Assembly: GCF_004006635.1 (NCBI RefSeq)
Contig: NZ_CP034842.1
Span: forward strand, 2,108,001-2,172,000
DNA: 64,000 bases
From: Fusobacterium necrophorum subsp. necrophorum
Lineage (GTDB): Bacteria; Fusobacteriota; Fusobacteriia; Fusobacteriales; Fusobacteriaceae
Reading direction: 5' to 3'
In this document: positions 53,983-63,800 of the stretch, one piece after another
Layout: each line of letters begins with the position of its first letter
Numbering within the stretch: the stretch's first letter is position 1
Notes under the pieces: model-generated
What the model saw: the letters and a program-made list of their open reading frames with translations, nothing else
Told to the model about the DNA's origin: nothing
Databases searched by the model: none
Made by a program: the position numbers and the translations under genes

Positions 53983-55848
53983 ATGTTAAGAAAGTTTATT
54001 CAAAAAGAATGTATTTCGTTGGAATTACAAAGTAAAAACAAAGCGGATGTTATTGATGAATTGATTGGAATTTTGGATAAGGCGGGAAAACTGAATGACA
54101 GAGAAATTTTTAAGAAAGAAATTTTAAAAAGAGAAGCTCAAAGTTCGACGGGATTGGAAGAAGGAATCGCCATTCCTCATGCAAAAACGGCAGCTGTAAA
54201 AGTTCCGAGTATTGCGATTGGAATTTCCAAGGAAGGATTGGATTATGAGTCTTTGGACGGAGAAGTTTCCCGACTATTTTTTATGATTGCGGCAGCGGAA
54301 GGAGCAGAGGATACTCATATTGAATTGCTTTCCAAATTAAGTACGATTTTATTGGAAGATGAAGTACGGGAAGCTTTATTGCATGCAAAATCCAAAGAAG
54401 AAGTGATTCAAATGTTAGAAGAGGAGATGGCAAAAGAAGAAGAGGAAGAAAGTTTTTTGAAACCGGAAATATCACAAGATTTTCCGGAAGTGTTGGCAGT
54501 CACCGCCTGTCCTACAGGAATTGCTCATACCTATATGGCGGCAGATTCTTTGAGAAAAAAAGCGGAGGAAATGGGAATCAACATCAAAGTGGAAACGAAC
54601 GGTTCCACAGGAGTCAAATATGAATTGACCGCAGAGGAAATTAAGGCAGCAAAGGGAATTATTGTGGCGGCGGATAAAAATGTGGAAATGGAAAGATTTG
54701 CAGGGAAACATGTAGAAATTGTTCCTGTGAAAGAGGGAATTAAAAATCCACAAAAGTTGATTCAAAATGCCCTACAACAAAAAGCACCGATTTATCAAAG
54801 CACAGCAAAAACTACATCACTTGGAAGTACGAAAAAGGAAAGAACAGGATTTTATAAACATTTGATGTCAGGAGTATCCAATATGCTTCCGTTTGTAGTA
54901 GGGGGAGGAATCCTGATTGCAATTTGTTTTATGTTCGGGATTAAGGCCTTCGATCCCAATGATCCGAGTTATCATCCTTTTGCAAAGTTAGTCAATGATA
55001 TCGGAGGGGGAAACGCTTTCTTTTTAATGATTCCGGTATTGGCAGGATTTATCGGAATGAGTATTGCAGATCGACCGGGCTTTGCTCCGGCAATGGTTGG
55101 AGGACTGATTGCCATGAACAATGGCGGGGGATTCTTAGGAGGACTTATCGGAGGTTTTCTTGGGGGATATTCAATTGTTTTCCTGAAAAAAGTATTTGCA
55201 AAATTACCGGAAAGTTTAGAAGGAATTAAACCGGTATTATTGTATCCATTATTCGGTATGTTTATTACAGGGAGCATTATGTATCAGGTGATTGTTGGAC
55301 CAATTGCAACGATCAATAATGGACTGACGGGCTTTTTAAATAATTTAGGAACCGGAAATTTAGTGTTACTTGGAATTGTTTTAGCGGTGATGATGAGTAC
55401 CGATATGGGAGGTCCGATTAATAAAGCAGCTTTTACTTTCGGAATTGCAACCATTGCTGCAGGAAACTATGCTCCTCATGCAGCGGTTATGGCAGGAGGT
55501 ATGGTTCCTCCTCTAGGAATTGCCTTAGCAACAACTTTGTTTCAAAATAAATTCACGGAAGATGAAAGAACGGCAGGGAAAACTTGTTATATCTTGGGCT
55601 TATCTTTTATTACGGAAGGAGCGATTCCTTTTGCGGCTTCCGACCCGATTCGAGTTATTCCGAGTTGTATGGTCGGAGCGGGAATCGCAGGAGCTTTGAC
55701 TATGCTATTCGGAGTGCAATTACCGGCACCTCATGGAGGAATTTTTGTGATTCCCGTGGTGACTCATCCCATACAATATCTCCTTGCGATTGGGATAGGA
55801 TCTCTTGTGACGGCAGTGTTATTAGGAATTCTAAAAAAATCGAAATAA
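53983..55848 (+). CDS. fruA: Fructose PTS enzyme IIABC
   Basis: Imports and phosphorylates fructose to fructose 1-phosphate. About 621 residues: EIIA at 1-150 with phospho-His H66 (IAIPHAKT), EIIB at about 168-265 with phospho-Cys C176 (TACPTGIAHTYMAADSL), and a membrane EIIC from about 285. ATG 53983 follows AGGAGG 9 bases after fruK; the frame is open further upstream to 53839 but that part lies inside fruK. Confidence 0.96.
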   Translation: MLRKFIQKECISLELQSKNKADVIDELIGILDKAGKLNDREIFKKEILKREAQSSTGLEEGIAIPHAKTAAVKVPSIAIGISKEGLDYESLDGEVSRLFFMIAAAEGAEDTHIELLSKLSTILLEDEVREALLHAKSKEEVIQMLEEEMAKEEEEESFLKPEISQDFPEVLAVTACPTGIAHTYMAADSLRKKAEEMGINIKVETNGSTGVKYELTAEEIKAAKGIIVAADKNVEMERFAGKHVEIVPVKEGIKNPQKLIQNALQQKAPIYQSTAKTTSLGSTKKERTGFYKHLMSGVSNMLPFVVGGGILIAICFMFGIKAFDPNDPSYHPFAKLVNDIGGGNAFFLMIPVLAGFIGMSIADRPGFAPAMVGGLIAMNNGGGFLGGLIGGFLGGYSIVFLKKVFAKLPESLEGIKPVLLYPLFGMFITGSIMYQVIVGPIATINNGLTGFLNNLGTGNLVLLGIVLAVMMSTDMGGPINKAAFTFGIATIAAGNYAPHAAVMAGGMVPPLGIALATTLFQNKFTEDERTAGKTCYILGLSFITEGAIPFAASDPIRVIPSCMVGAGIAGALTMLFGVQLPAPHGGIFVIPVVTHPIQYLLAIGIGSLVTAVLLGILKKSK

Positions 55849-55912
55849 AAAGAAGGAAGTTCGTAAGGGAATTTTAAAGAGTTTAAAGATGAGGTTGTCT
55901 CAAAAAATAATT

Positions 55913-55960
55913 TTGTACTGTACTTAAAATTTTACATTTAAGATTTTGGGTACAGTACAA
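55913..55960. terminator. Bidirectional terminator between fruA and cyuA
   Basis: TTGTACTGTAC (55913-55923) pairs with GTACAGTACAA (55950-55960), with an inner CTTAAA/TTTAAG pairing. A/T tracts flank both sides, so it can serve both convergent genes. Confidence 0.78.
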
Positions 55961-55988
55961 TTTTGAAATAATTTTTTCTTTTTTTTAC

Positions 55989-57281
55989 TTATCTTTTTCC
56001 TACCATAATATCCAGAATCACTTCATCCGTTTCCTTCATTCCGGCTTGAGCCAATTCTCCAATATTTTTTATTGTTTCTTCAATATCTTTTCCAACAATT
56101 CCATCTTCCGGTCTTAGTACACCTTTATTTAAAGCCAACATACAGGCATCAAAGGCAGAATACACTCCGGAAGAAATTTTCAAAGCACAGGAGGCTTTCG
56201 CTCCATCACAAATAACTCCTGACAAATTTCCTAACATATTCGTAATGGCATCACAAACATTATAATAGCTTCCCCCTTCCAAGTAGGTCAGAGCCGCAGC
56301 TACTCCACTCGAAGCACAGATGGCCCCGCAATATGCAGACAAACGTCCTACATTGGTTTTCACATGAATTGTAATCATATGAGATATGAAAAGGCCTCGT
56401 ATCATTTGTTCATAGCTTACATTTCTTTCTCTACAATAACGAATAACCGGTAAAGAAGCTGTCATTCCTTGATTCCCGCTACCACTTGTTGTCATTACGG
56501 GCAGACTACACCCACTCATACGAGCATCACTTCCGGCACTTGCATAACTTGCTGCCTTATTTCGAATATCATTTCCGTAAATGCCACGTTGAATATTTTC
56601 TTCAATCATTTTTCCAAGATTGACTCCATATTTTCCTTTCAATCCCTCTTCTGCAATGGCACTGTTATAGGCAATGACTTGGAAAAATAAGGGTTCTATC
56701 TCAGAGAGAGGAATTTCTTTTGCCATATCATAAATCAATCTTACACTTAAAATTTTGCGATCACTCAAAGGAGAATTGAAATTCCCGTCATTACAAGCCT
56801 GTGCAAGTAATATCTTTCCATCTTTTTTCAATTCGGTAACATTGGTATGCGTATGTTTAATTTCAATAGAAGCAGTATGATTTTCGGTGCTTGCCTCAAT
56901 ACGGATATATAGTTTAATATCTCCTTCTTGCGTATGGGTATGAATTCTTTTTTCCCCATAGTAACGTTTCACTTCTTCCAATTGTTCCTTCGTCACATCA
57001 CTAATGACCATGAGTTCTTTTTCCGCGTCTCCGGCAACAAATCCCATGGCTACCGCCGCCTCAATTCCTACCATTCCTTCACTGCTTGGTATGAATACGC
57101 TTTTTACATTTTTTATCATATTTCCGGATAAATAGATATCAATCTTTTCCGCTTTTTCTCCCAATATCTGAGCTAATCTTGCCGCAGCATAAGCAATGGC
57201 GATTGGTTCTGTACAACCTTCTGCCGGCACGATTTCTTCTTGTAAGATATTTAATACTTTTTCTTGTAACTCCTTCTCCAT
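55989..57281 (-). CDS. cyuA: L-cysteine desulfidase (UPF0597/CyuA family)
   Basis: 430 residues. The conserved VPAEGCTEPIAIAYAA (C23) and further cysteines (YCGAICASSG; VICDGAKASCALK) match the iron-sulfur CyuA/YhaM family, which splits L-cysteine to pyruvate, ammonia and H2S. This fits the sulfide production known for fusobacteria. Older annotations call the family serine dehydratase-like. It is monocistronic, convergent with fruA. A cysteine transporter is not adjacent. Confidence 0.9.
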   Translation of the reverse strand: MEKELQEKVLNILQEEIVPAEGCTEPIAIAYAAARLAQILGEKAEKIDIYLSGNMIKNVKSVFIPSSEGMVGIEAAVAMGFVAGDAEKELMVISDVTKEQLEEVKRYYGEKRIHTHTQEGDIKLYIRIEASTENHTASIEIKHTHTNVTELKKDGKILLAQACNDGNFNSPLSDRKILSVRLIYDMAKEIPLSEIEPLFFQVIAYNSAIAEEGLKGKYGVNLGKMIEENIQRGIYGNDIRNKAASYASAGSDARMSGCSLPVMTTSGSGNQGMTASLPVIRYCRERNVSYEQMIRGLFISHMITIHVKTNVGRLSAYCGAICASSGVAAALTYLEGGSYYNVCDAITNMLGNLSGVICDGAKASCALKISSGVYSAFDACMLALNKGVLRPEDGIVGKDIEETIKNIGELAQAGMKETDEVILDIMVGKR

Positions 57282-57412
57282 GCTTCCCCCTTAAATGATC
57301 TACGATTCTTCTCTTCCAGTATATAGGAAAAGCAAAAAAAAGTAAAGCACCTTGCTTGTAAAAATCTCAAAAATGAGCTACAATGAGAAAAAAAGTATAA
57401 GGAGGCAGCAAA

Positions 57413-58126
57413 ATGGAAGAAATCAAAAAATTGGCGGATTGGATTCAAAATAGCACTCATCTCGTTTTTTTTGGAGGAGCCGGAACAAGTACAGACTCTG
57501 GAATTAAAGATTTTCGTGGAAAAAATGGTCTTTATCAAGAAAGCTTTCATGGCTATGCTCCCGAAGAAGTGTTGAGCATTGACTTTTTTCGTACTCATCA
57601 CGACCTATTTTTAAAATATGTGGAAGAAAAATTAGCCATTCATAATATTAAACCCCATGCAGGACATTATGCCTTAGTGGAACTCGAAAACATGGGAAAA
57701 TTAAAAAGTATTATCACACAAAATATTGACAATTTACACCAGGAAGCAGGCAGTAAAAAAGTATTGGAACTTCATGGAACTTTAAAAGATTGGTACTGTC
57801 TTTCCTGTAACAAACATGACACTCACAATTTTTCCTGTGCTTGTGGCGGAATTGTTAGACCTAACGTGACTCTCTATGGAGAAATGTTAAATGATAAGGT
57901 GACGGAAGAAGCCGTTCAGGAAATTCGAAAAGCAGATGTTATCATCGTTGCAGGAAGCAGTTTAACTGTTTATCCTGCGGCCTATTATCTGCAATACTAT
58001 CGTGGAAATCAATTGGTTATTATCAATCAATCTCCAACACAATATGATAAGCAAGCAGGCCTTTTAATTCCTGAAAATTTTGCTCGTACCATGACGGAAG
58101 TATTAAACTGCTTAAAACAAAAGTAG
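57413..58126 (+). CDS. cobB: NAD-dependent protein deacylase, sirtuin
   Basis: 237 residues. NAD-binding GGAGTSTDSGIKDFRG (21-36), TQNIDNLHQEAG, catalytic H121 in LELHG, and a zinc site with CLSC and a CAC pair. Removes acetyl or other acyl groups from lysines with NAD+. It has GGAGG before the start and a terminator behind; monocistronic. Confidence 0.95.
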   Translation: MEEIKKLADWIQNSTHLVFFGGAGTSTDSGIKDFRGKNGLYQESFHGYAPEEVLSIDFFRTHHDLFLKYVEEKLAIHNIKPHAGHYALVELENMGKLKSIITQNIDNLHQEAGSKKVLELHGTLKDWYCLSCNKHDTHNFSCACGGIVRPNVTLYGEMLNDKVTEEAVQEIRKADVIIVAGSSLTVYPAAYYLQYYRGNQLVIINQSPTQYDKQAGLLIPENFARTMTEVLNCLKQK

Positions 58127-58238
58127 TCACATAATCTGTCCATTTCTAGGACGCTCGACAGTATAAGGATAAATACCTTCCTTTGAATAACAAGTCTGTC
58201 AGTCTATTTTCAAAAACTCTATATAAGCATTGTAACCA

Positions 58239-58281
58239 AAAATGTACGATTTTTTAAAGAAAAAGCCGTACATTTTTTATT
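58239..58281 (+). terminator. Terminator after cobB
   Basis: AAAATGTACG (58239-58248) pairs with CGTACATTTT (58267-58276), followed by TTTAT. Confidence 0.8.
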
Positions 58282-58336
58282 TTCATGAGCTCTTCTCTTT
58301 CTAAATATGATGGTGTAGCAAAATAAAAAGCTCTTT

Positions 58337-59290
58337 TTATATCAGGAAATGAAAAATGTTCCTGATGTAATTTTTTTCAGAGACAATCTTTGCCAATGCT
58401 CGAATATATTCATAACTTGTTCCACAGCAGCCCCCTAATATATTCACTTTTTGATTTCGAATGACAGGGAGCAAAACCTCTATTATTTGTTCTACCGTTT
58501 CCGTATAATCTCCGTTTTGATTCGGTAATCCAGCATTGGGATACAAAGAAATATATTTTGTAGTACAAGATTGTATCTTTTGAATCAAAGGAACCAAATG
58601 TTTTGCTCCGAAGGAACAGTTGAAACCAAAAGATAAGATAGAAGGTCTATCTAAGGACAAGATGAGAGATTCCATGCTCTGCCCTGTGAATAACTTTCCC
58701 TGTTTGTCCACAGTCGCTGAAATACAAATCCATAATGCCTTCTTTCGAAAAGCAAAAACTTCTTCTGCCGCAATGACTGCGGCTTTTGCATTCAAAGCAT
58801 CAAAAATGGTCTCAATCAAAATTCCGTCCACTCTCCCGTCAACAAGTCCTAATATTTGCTCATAGTACGCCTCTTTCAAGTCTTGAAATGATAAGCTTTC
58901 CTGATAAGGAAGATCTCCTAATGAAAGACTTAAACTTTTGTTGCTAGGCCCCACAGAACCGAGAACATAGATTTTTTTTCTACTCTCTTCCGCCGCTCGT
59001 CTTGCAATTTCGGCAGACTTTTTAGCAAGAGAATACGCCTTCTTTTCCAGCTGATAGTTTTTCAAAGAAATGGCATTGCAATTAAAGCTGTTCGTTTCAA
59101 TGATGTCCGCTCCCGCTTCAATATATTTTTTGTGAATTTCCAAAATAATCTCCGCCCTTGTTTCATTTAAAATTTCATAGCAGCCTACAGACCCGCAAAA
59201 ATCCTCCGATTGCAAGGAATATTTTTGCAATACCGTCCCCATAGCTCCGTCCAATATTAAAATCCTTTTGCTCAATTCCTCGTGCAACAT
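58337..59290 (-). CDS. Homocysteine S-methyltransferase domain protein (MetH N-terminal type)
   Basis: 317 residues with only the homocysteine-binding barrel: LILDGAMGTVLQKYS at the start, zinc cysteines in FGFNCSFG and GGCCGTS near the end. The folate-, B12- and SAM-binding parts of MetH are missing. Either a stand-alone methyltransferase, part of a split MetH, or a SAM/S-methylmethionine-using MmuM-like enzyme. An inverted repeat ATCAGGAA/TTCCTGAT (58341-58364) in the last codons, with a T-run after the stop, may terminate it. Confidence 0.85.
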   Translation of the reverse strand: MLHEELSKRILILDGAMGTVLQKYSLQSEDFCGSVGCYEILNETRAEIILEIHKKYIEAGADIIETNSFNCNAISLKNYQLEKKAYSLAKKSAEIARRAAEESRKKIYVLGSVGPSNKSLSLSLGDLPYQESLSFQDLKEAYYEQILGLVDGRVDGILIETIFDALNAKAAVIAAEEVFAFRKKALWICISATVDKQGKLFTGQSMESLILSLDRPSILSFGFNCSFGAKHLVPLIQKIQSCTTKYISLYPNAGLPNQNGDYTETVEQIIEVLLPVIRNQKVNILGGCCGTSYEYIRALAKIVSEKNYIRNIFHFLI

Positions 59291-59486
59291 CTTATTCCAC
59301 CTCTTTCAAATTTCAAATGATTTCTGTGAAAATTATAATTTTTTTGCAATTTCGTTCTTGTGCTAGGTAACATAACACTGATAAAATCAAGATCATTCAA
59401 AGAAAGAATACCCATATAACAATGCACTTCTTCCAAGTCATAAAAGATTATAAAAAGCACTTAAAAATATTTATTATGAATTTTGT

Positions 59487-59515
59487 TTGAAAAAATAGAA
59501 AAGCTATGGTATAAT
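59487..59515 (+). promoter_or_regulatory. Promoter of tRNA-Thr
   Basis: TTGAAA (59487-59492), a 17-base spacer and TATAAT (59510-59515). The first base of the tRNA is 12 bases after the -10. Confidence 0.72.
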
Positions 59516-59526
59516 ACTGGAGGTGT

Positions 59527-59602
59527 GCTGACATAGCTCAGGTGGTAGAGCAACGGCATGGTAAGTCGTAGGTCGATGGTTCGAGTCCATTTGTCAGCAC
59601 CA
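59527..59602 (+). tRNA. tRNA-Thr (anticodon GGU)
   Basis: 76 bases folding as a full cloverleaf: acceptor GCTGACA/TGTCAGC, D-stem GCTC/GAGC, anticodon stem ACGGC/GTCGT with loop ATGGTAA (anticodon GGT at 34-36), T-stem GATGG/CCATT with TTCGAGT, discriminator A and encoded CCA. Reads ACC and ACU codons. The DNA on its 3' side is a decayed mobile-element stretch. Confidence 0.95.
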
Positions 59603-59673
59603 TTGTTTTTTATACCTTTCTCTGAAGTTTTCGGGACTAAAGTTGAGAGCTTCTTAAGTACTAATTAGTTTCT

Positions 59674-59693
59674 TTTGAATATCTATATTCAAA
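59674..59693. repeat. Perfect hairpin in IS200/IS605 remnant end
   Basis: TTTGAATAT-CT-ATATTCAAA, a perfect 9-bp stem with a 2-base loop, in the 200 bases between the tRNA and the TnpB remnant. On the minus strand it lies downstream of tnpB, where such elements keep their right end and guide RNA. The rest of 59603-59800 shows no gene. Confidence 0.45.
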
Positions 59694-59800
59694 TACTAGC
59701 TAATTTCCCTAAGACTTTTATGGGCAAAATTTCCATTGGAATTATTAGCCTCCTATAGACTCACTTCAAAACCTTTTTTCTTTTAAAATCTCTACTTACT

Positions 59801-60270
59801 TTATTCTATCTCTACTTCTTTTAAGTTTTCAGTTACCTTCTTTATTAAATAAGCTGAATACAAATCTCTTTGTATTTTTGCATTTCCTATTTTTAGCCAT
59901 CTTTCTTTATTTGATATATTTATCGTTCCATCTTCCTTGAATTTATTAGGGGTATTAGCTCTTCGTTGTCTATCTAAATTTTTTTGTAATTTTACCTTTT
60001 CTTTTTCATTCAAATCTATATTTTCAGCAAGTATTTTTAACTCTGTTTTTTCATCATTTACCATTGCAATTGTTGAAGTTTCTATATCTAGTCCTACTTC
60101 TTTTCTCTATTAAAATTATGCTTTTTAGGTGGAATCCATTTAAATGTTATTTGCACATACTATTTATTTTTACTTTTCACAACTTTTTTAAGTTTACAAA
60201 AAAATAATTTATCTAAAAAACAATTCATAGCGTAAGTATCATTTTTCTTTATTAAAAGTTCTATATTTAA
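59801..60270 (-). pseudogene. Decayed TnpB (IS200/IS605 family) gene
   Basis: The minus strand reads KLKKVVKSKNK, an in-frame stop at 60162-60160, then YVQITFKWIPPKKHNFNREK, a frameshift near 60107, then EVGLDIETSTIAMVND (RuvC-like Asp) and LQKNLDRQRRANTPNKF, which is typical of TnpB. The frame then stops at 59801, well short of the zinc-ribbon and final catalytic region. So it is a remnant with at least three lesions. No tnpA is seen. Confidence 0.7.
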
Positions 60271-60366
60271 ACCTAACTAAGATATTATATTTTCATCTTT
60301 GATTTATAAACTGAAAATAGTCCCTTCTAAAACATCTTTCGTGTTTATAATAACTTCTTCTATAAT

Positions 60367-60537
60367 TTTAGCCCTGTTATTCTTTTGATATTAGCTAATG
60401 TTCCATGTGGAATTGTTTAGTACACTTCACAGGACAGGTTTAATACAAATTTCATGGAGCCTTGTTGTGTGGTGATATTTCCAGCCATTCTCAAGTAAGA
60501 TTTTAACTAGTGTCTTGTAAGGTATTAGTTTTGACAT
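60367..60537 (-). pseudogene. Decayed HicA-type toxin gene
   Basis: From ATG 60537 (AGGAGG upstream) the minus strand reads LVKILLENGWKYHHTTRLHE, as in HicA (the family His is kept), then hits TGA at 60429. In another frame just beyond, IPHGTLANIKRITGLK (about 60415-60367) gives the rest of the HicA fold. A stop and frameshift have killed the toxin. No intact HicB follows. Confidence 0.6.
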
Positions 60538-60558
60538 GTCTACCTCCTTCTAAAATAT

Positions 60559-60587
60559 ATTATACGTATTTTTTATACGTATATCAA
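60559..60587 (-). promoter_or_regulatory. Promoter/operator of the dead HicA gene
   Basis: On the minus strand TTGATA (60587-60582), a 17-base spacer and TATAAT (60564-60559). Two ATACGTAT palindromes (60562-60569, 60575-60582), 13 bases apart centre to centre, span the spacer, as expected for an autoregulatory antitoxin operator. Between here and 60830 the sequence is AT-rich with no gene seen. Confidence 0.6.
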
Positions 60588-60831
60588 GAGTTTTTAAGAC
60601 ACTTTCATCATATCTTGTATTTTCAATGATTTTTAATAATTACAATTATGATAACTTTCTATAAAATACTATAACCATTTTTTATTTTTTCTATCATAAA
60701 GAAGTAAAATTAAAAAAAATCTCACAAACTCCTTTTTTATGTGGATAAATAAATAATATATGATACAATATAAAAATAATATTCGAAAATTAATGTATCA
60801 AGAAAAGTATTTTATTGTGAATTCTCTATGG

Positions 60832-60864
60832 TAGTTATTCCCATGCGCGCGAATGGGATTACTA
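60832..60864 (+). promoter_or_regulatory. Hairpin with GC tip in leader of the protease gene
   Basis: TTCCCAT (60838-60844) faces ATGGGA (60853-60858) around the loop GCGCGCGA; outer TAGT/ACTA bases extend it with a bulge. It ends 18 bases before AAGGAGGA. A GC-rich island in an AT-rich leader; no T-run, so it is not a terminator. Confidence 0.4.
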
Positions 60865-60894
60865 TAAATAAAAAATACATAAAAGGAGGACAGT

Positions 60895-63800
60895 ATGAAA
60901 AAAAGAAAGGAAGTAATGGCTTTATTTTTTCTGGTGACAGCTCTAATAGGCACGAGTTGTTCATCTGGTGGAGGAGGTCATGGAGGCAGTGGGCCTGGAG
61001 TTGATTCAGTTCCCATTGGAAGTGTTAGAGATAAGAAAGGAGGAATAACAAAACCGGATGTCAAAATGGGTTTTCCTGTTGTAAGCAATCCAGAATTAAT
61101 AGTATCAGTAACACCCAATACGCCTACAACACCAAGTCCAAGTACTGCATTGGAACCAGTAGTAACACCATCAATTATTACTACGGATCCTAGTGTAGCA
61201 CCAGGAGATTTTGTGGGCGGAAAACGACAAAACCAAGTACAGTTAAATAGTGTAGAAATTCCGAAAGATGCAAACAATTATAATGGATCGGGAGTGACAG
61301 TAGCGGTTATGGATAGTGACTTTTTATCTTATGAATTTGCAAATTCACTGAAAACAGACAAATTGAAAGGACGTTTTCAACAGTATGAAGAAATTGGACC
61401 GGGGAGTGGAACTCAAAATGGGAGTGATCACGGTTATCGAGTTGCAAGAGTCGTTGCAGATATTCAAGAAGGGATTGCAAAAGGAGCTAATATTGTGGGA
61501 ACCACATTTGGAATTCGTTCTGGCAGTGGAGTTGGAATTCGAACGGATGCAAATAAGTACTTAGAATTGTTTAAAAAGAGACCGGATATTAAAATTTTTA
61601 ATCAATCTTTTGGACAAACCATGGATATTACAAGATATAAAGCATATATTCAAAATCAATTGTATCGATATTATGGAAATATAGAGGAGAATTTTAAAAG
61701 AGTTTTGGAACAAGAATATTCACACTACAAAAAAGGAGTGAATGAAGATCGATTATTTATTTGGGCAGCAGGAAATACTGTACGTAGAACTAGTACCTAT
61801 ACAGAATATTTTGATAACCCAATGGTAGAAGCAGGATTGCCCTACTATATGAAAGAATTAGAAAAAGGATGGCTTGCTGTGGTAGGCTTAGATTTACGAA
61901 ATCCAGATGAACCAAAAGAGTTTGAAAATGGAAAATCTGGTGGTCATTTAGCAAGAGCAGGGGTTGCAGCGAATTGGGCGATTGCAACGGATGGTGTCAT
62001 GGATATTAAGCACGGAATAGGGGGATATGATTCAGATGCACGAAAAAGTTATCATAAAACAGATACTGTCACAATTGCGGGCTCCTCTTTTGCAGCACCA
62101 AAAGTAGCAGGGGCGGCAGCTTTGATTAAACAGAAATATCCTTGGATGGGAGCTAACGAGCTAAGACAAACCATTTTAACAACAGCAAAAGAAGTGGAAG
62201 ATTTATATCGTTCTACAAATAGAGGGCATTGGGTTCCTATTGGCAATCACATGGAAAGATGGGAGAACTATAATGAAAGAAGACATCTGACCAAAGAACA
62301 GCTTCGAAATATTTATGGATGGGGAATTTTAGATGTCAATAAGGCTATAAATGGACCTGCAAAGTTTGATCGACGTTTGACAACATTAACTGACGTAAAC
62401 GGTCGATTTAAAGCAAATATTGCAGATGCTAATATGAGATCTATTTTTTCAAACGATATTTCTGGAGATGGAGGATTGTATAAGACTGGAAAAGGAAGCT
62501 TAGCTTTAACAGGAGATAATAGCTATACAGGAAGTACGGTTGTTCATCAAGGAAATTTGGAAGTATACAAGGGATTAAAATCAGATGTAACGATTGATAA
62601 AGAAGGAAGATTAATCCTATCTCAAAATTCAAGACTAGCAAACGTATCGAATGGTGGAACAGTAGAGAATATCGGATCAGGAGCAATTATTCAAGGGAAT
62701 TATAATTCGACAGCAAATTCTCTTTTAATTGCGGATGTAGGTTCTAGATTAAAAATTCAAGGAACTACAAGATTAGAGAATGGATCAACTTTAGCAGTTT
62801 TACCACAAAAATATGTATCTTCTACAGCAGTAAGCACGCCAATGTTGGAATCAGCGGGAGGAGTACAAGGACTATTTGATGTTGTACTGGCACCAGCTAT
62901 GATTAAAACAAAAATAGATCAAAGTGGAAATCAAATAAATTTAACGGTACAAAGAAGAAATGTGGAAGAAGTGATGTCAGGACAAGGAGAAAGTGTTGAA
63001 AATGTAGCTAGAAATTTAGAAGAAGCATATAAGGACGCAGATGAAGGAAAAACAAATCTTTCTTTCAAAAATACTTTAGCAGAATTACAAGGGATAGGAA
63101 GTACTGCATCTTTAGCAGGATATATGTCTAGTTTATCTGGGGAAGTATATGCCTCAGCACAATTATTAACCTTTCAACAAACACAGGCAGTCAATCGAGA
63201 TTTATCAAATCGTATGGCAAGTTTGAGCAATTTGGATGGAAAACATGAATCAAGTGTATGGATGAGTTATATCAATGCAAATGGACGAATTTCACAAAAA
63301 GGATATGACAAAGCAAATACAAGACTGAATAGCGGACAATTTGGACTAGATACTAAAGTTGGGAAAAATTCCATTCTTGGGGTAGCAATTAATTACTCAA
63401 AAGCCAATGCTTATTTTGACCACTATGCTGGAACGTCTGAAAGCGATGGTATTGGAGTTTCCGTATATGGTAGACATAAGCTTACGGATAATCTTTATGC
63501 ACAGGGAAGAATCGGGATTGCATCATTATCTACAGATGTAGAGAGACAAGTTTTAAATGGTCATTCAAATATTCATCATCATGATATTCTATATTCTGCA
63601 TATGCTGAAGTAGGATACGATATGAAAAAAGATAATTTTAAAGTAACACCATTTGTAGGTTTCTCTCATGATATGTTGAAGAGAGGAAGTTTTGATGAAA
63701 ATGTCAATGACTTATCTATTTCGGCAAACAAAAAAACTTATCATAAAGACATGATAGTTGTAGGAATGAAAGCTCAGTATGATATTGCTCATGATAAAGG

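Noticed and set aside
59272..59460. 62-codon minus-strand frame upstream of the homocysteine methyltransferase gene.
   Set aside because: No ribosome site, no recognisable family, and it overlaps the real start; the 236-base gap 59291-59526 otherwise shows only the tRNA promoter.
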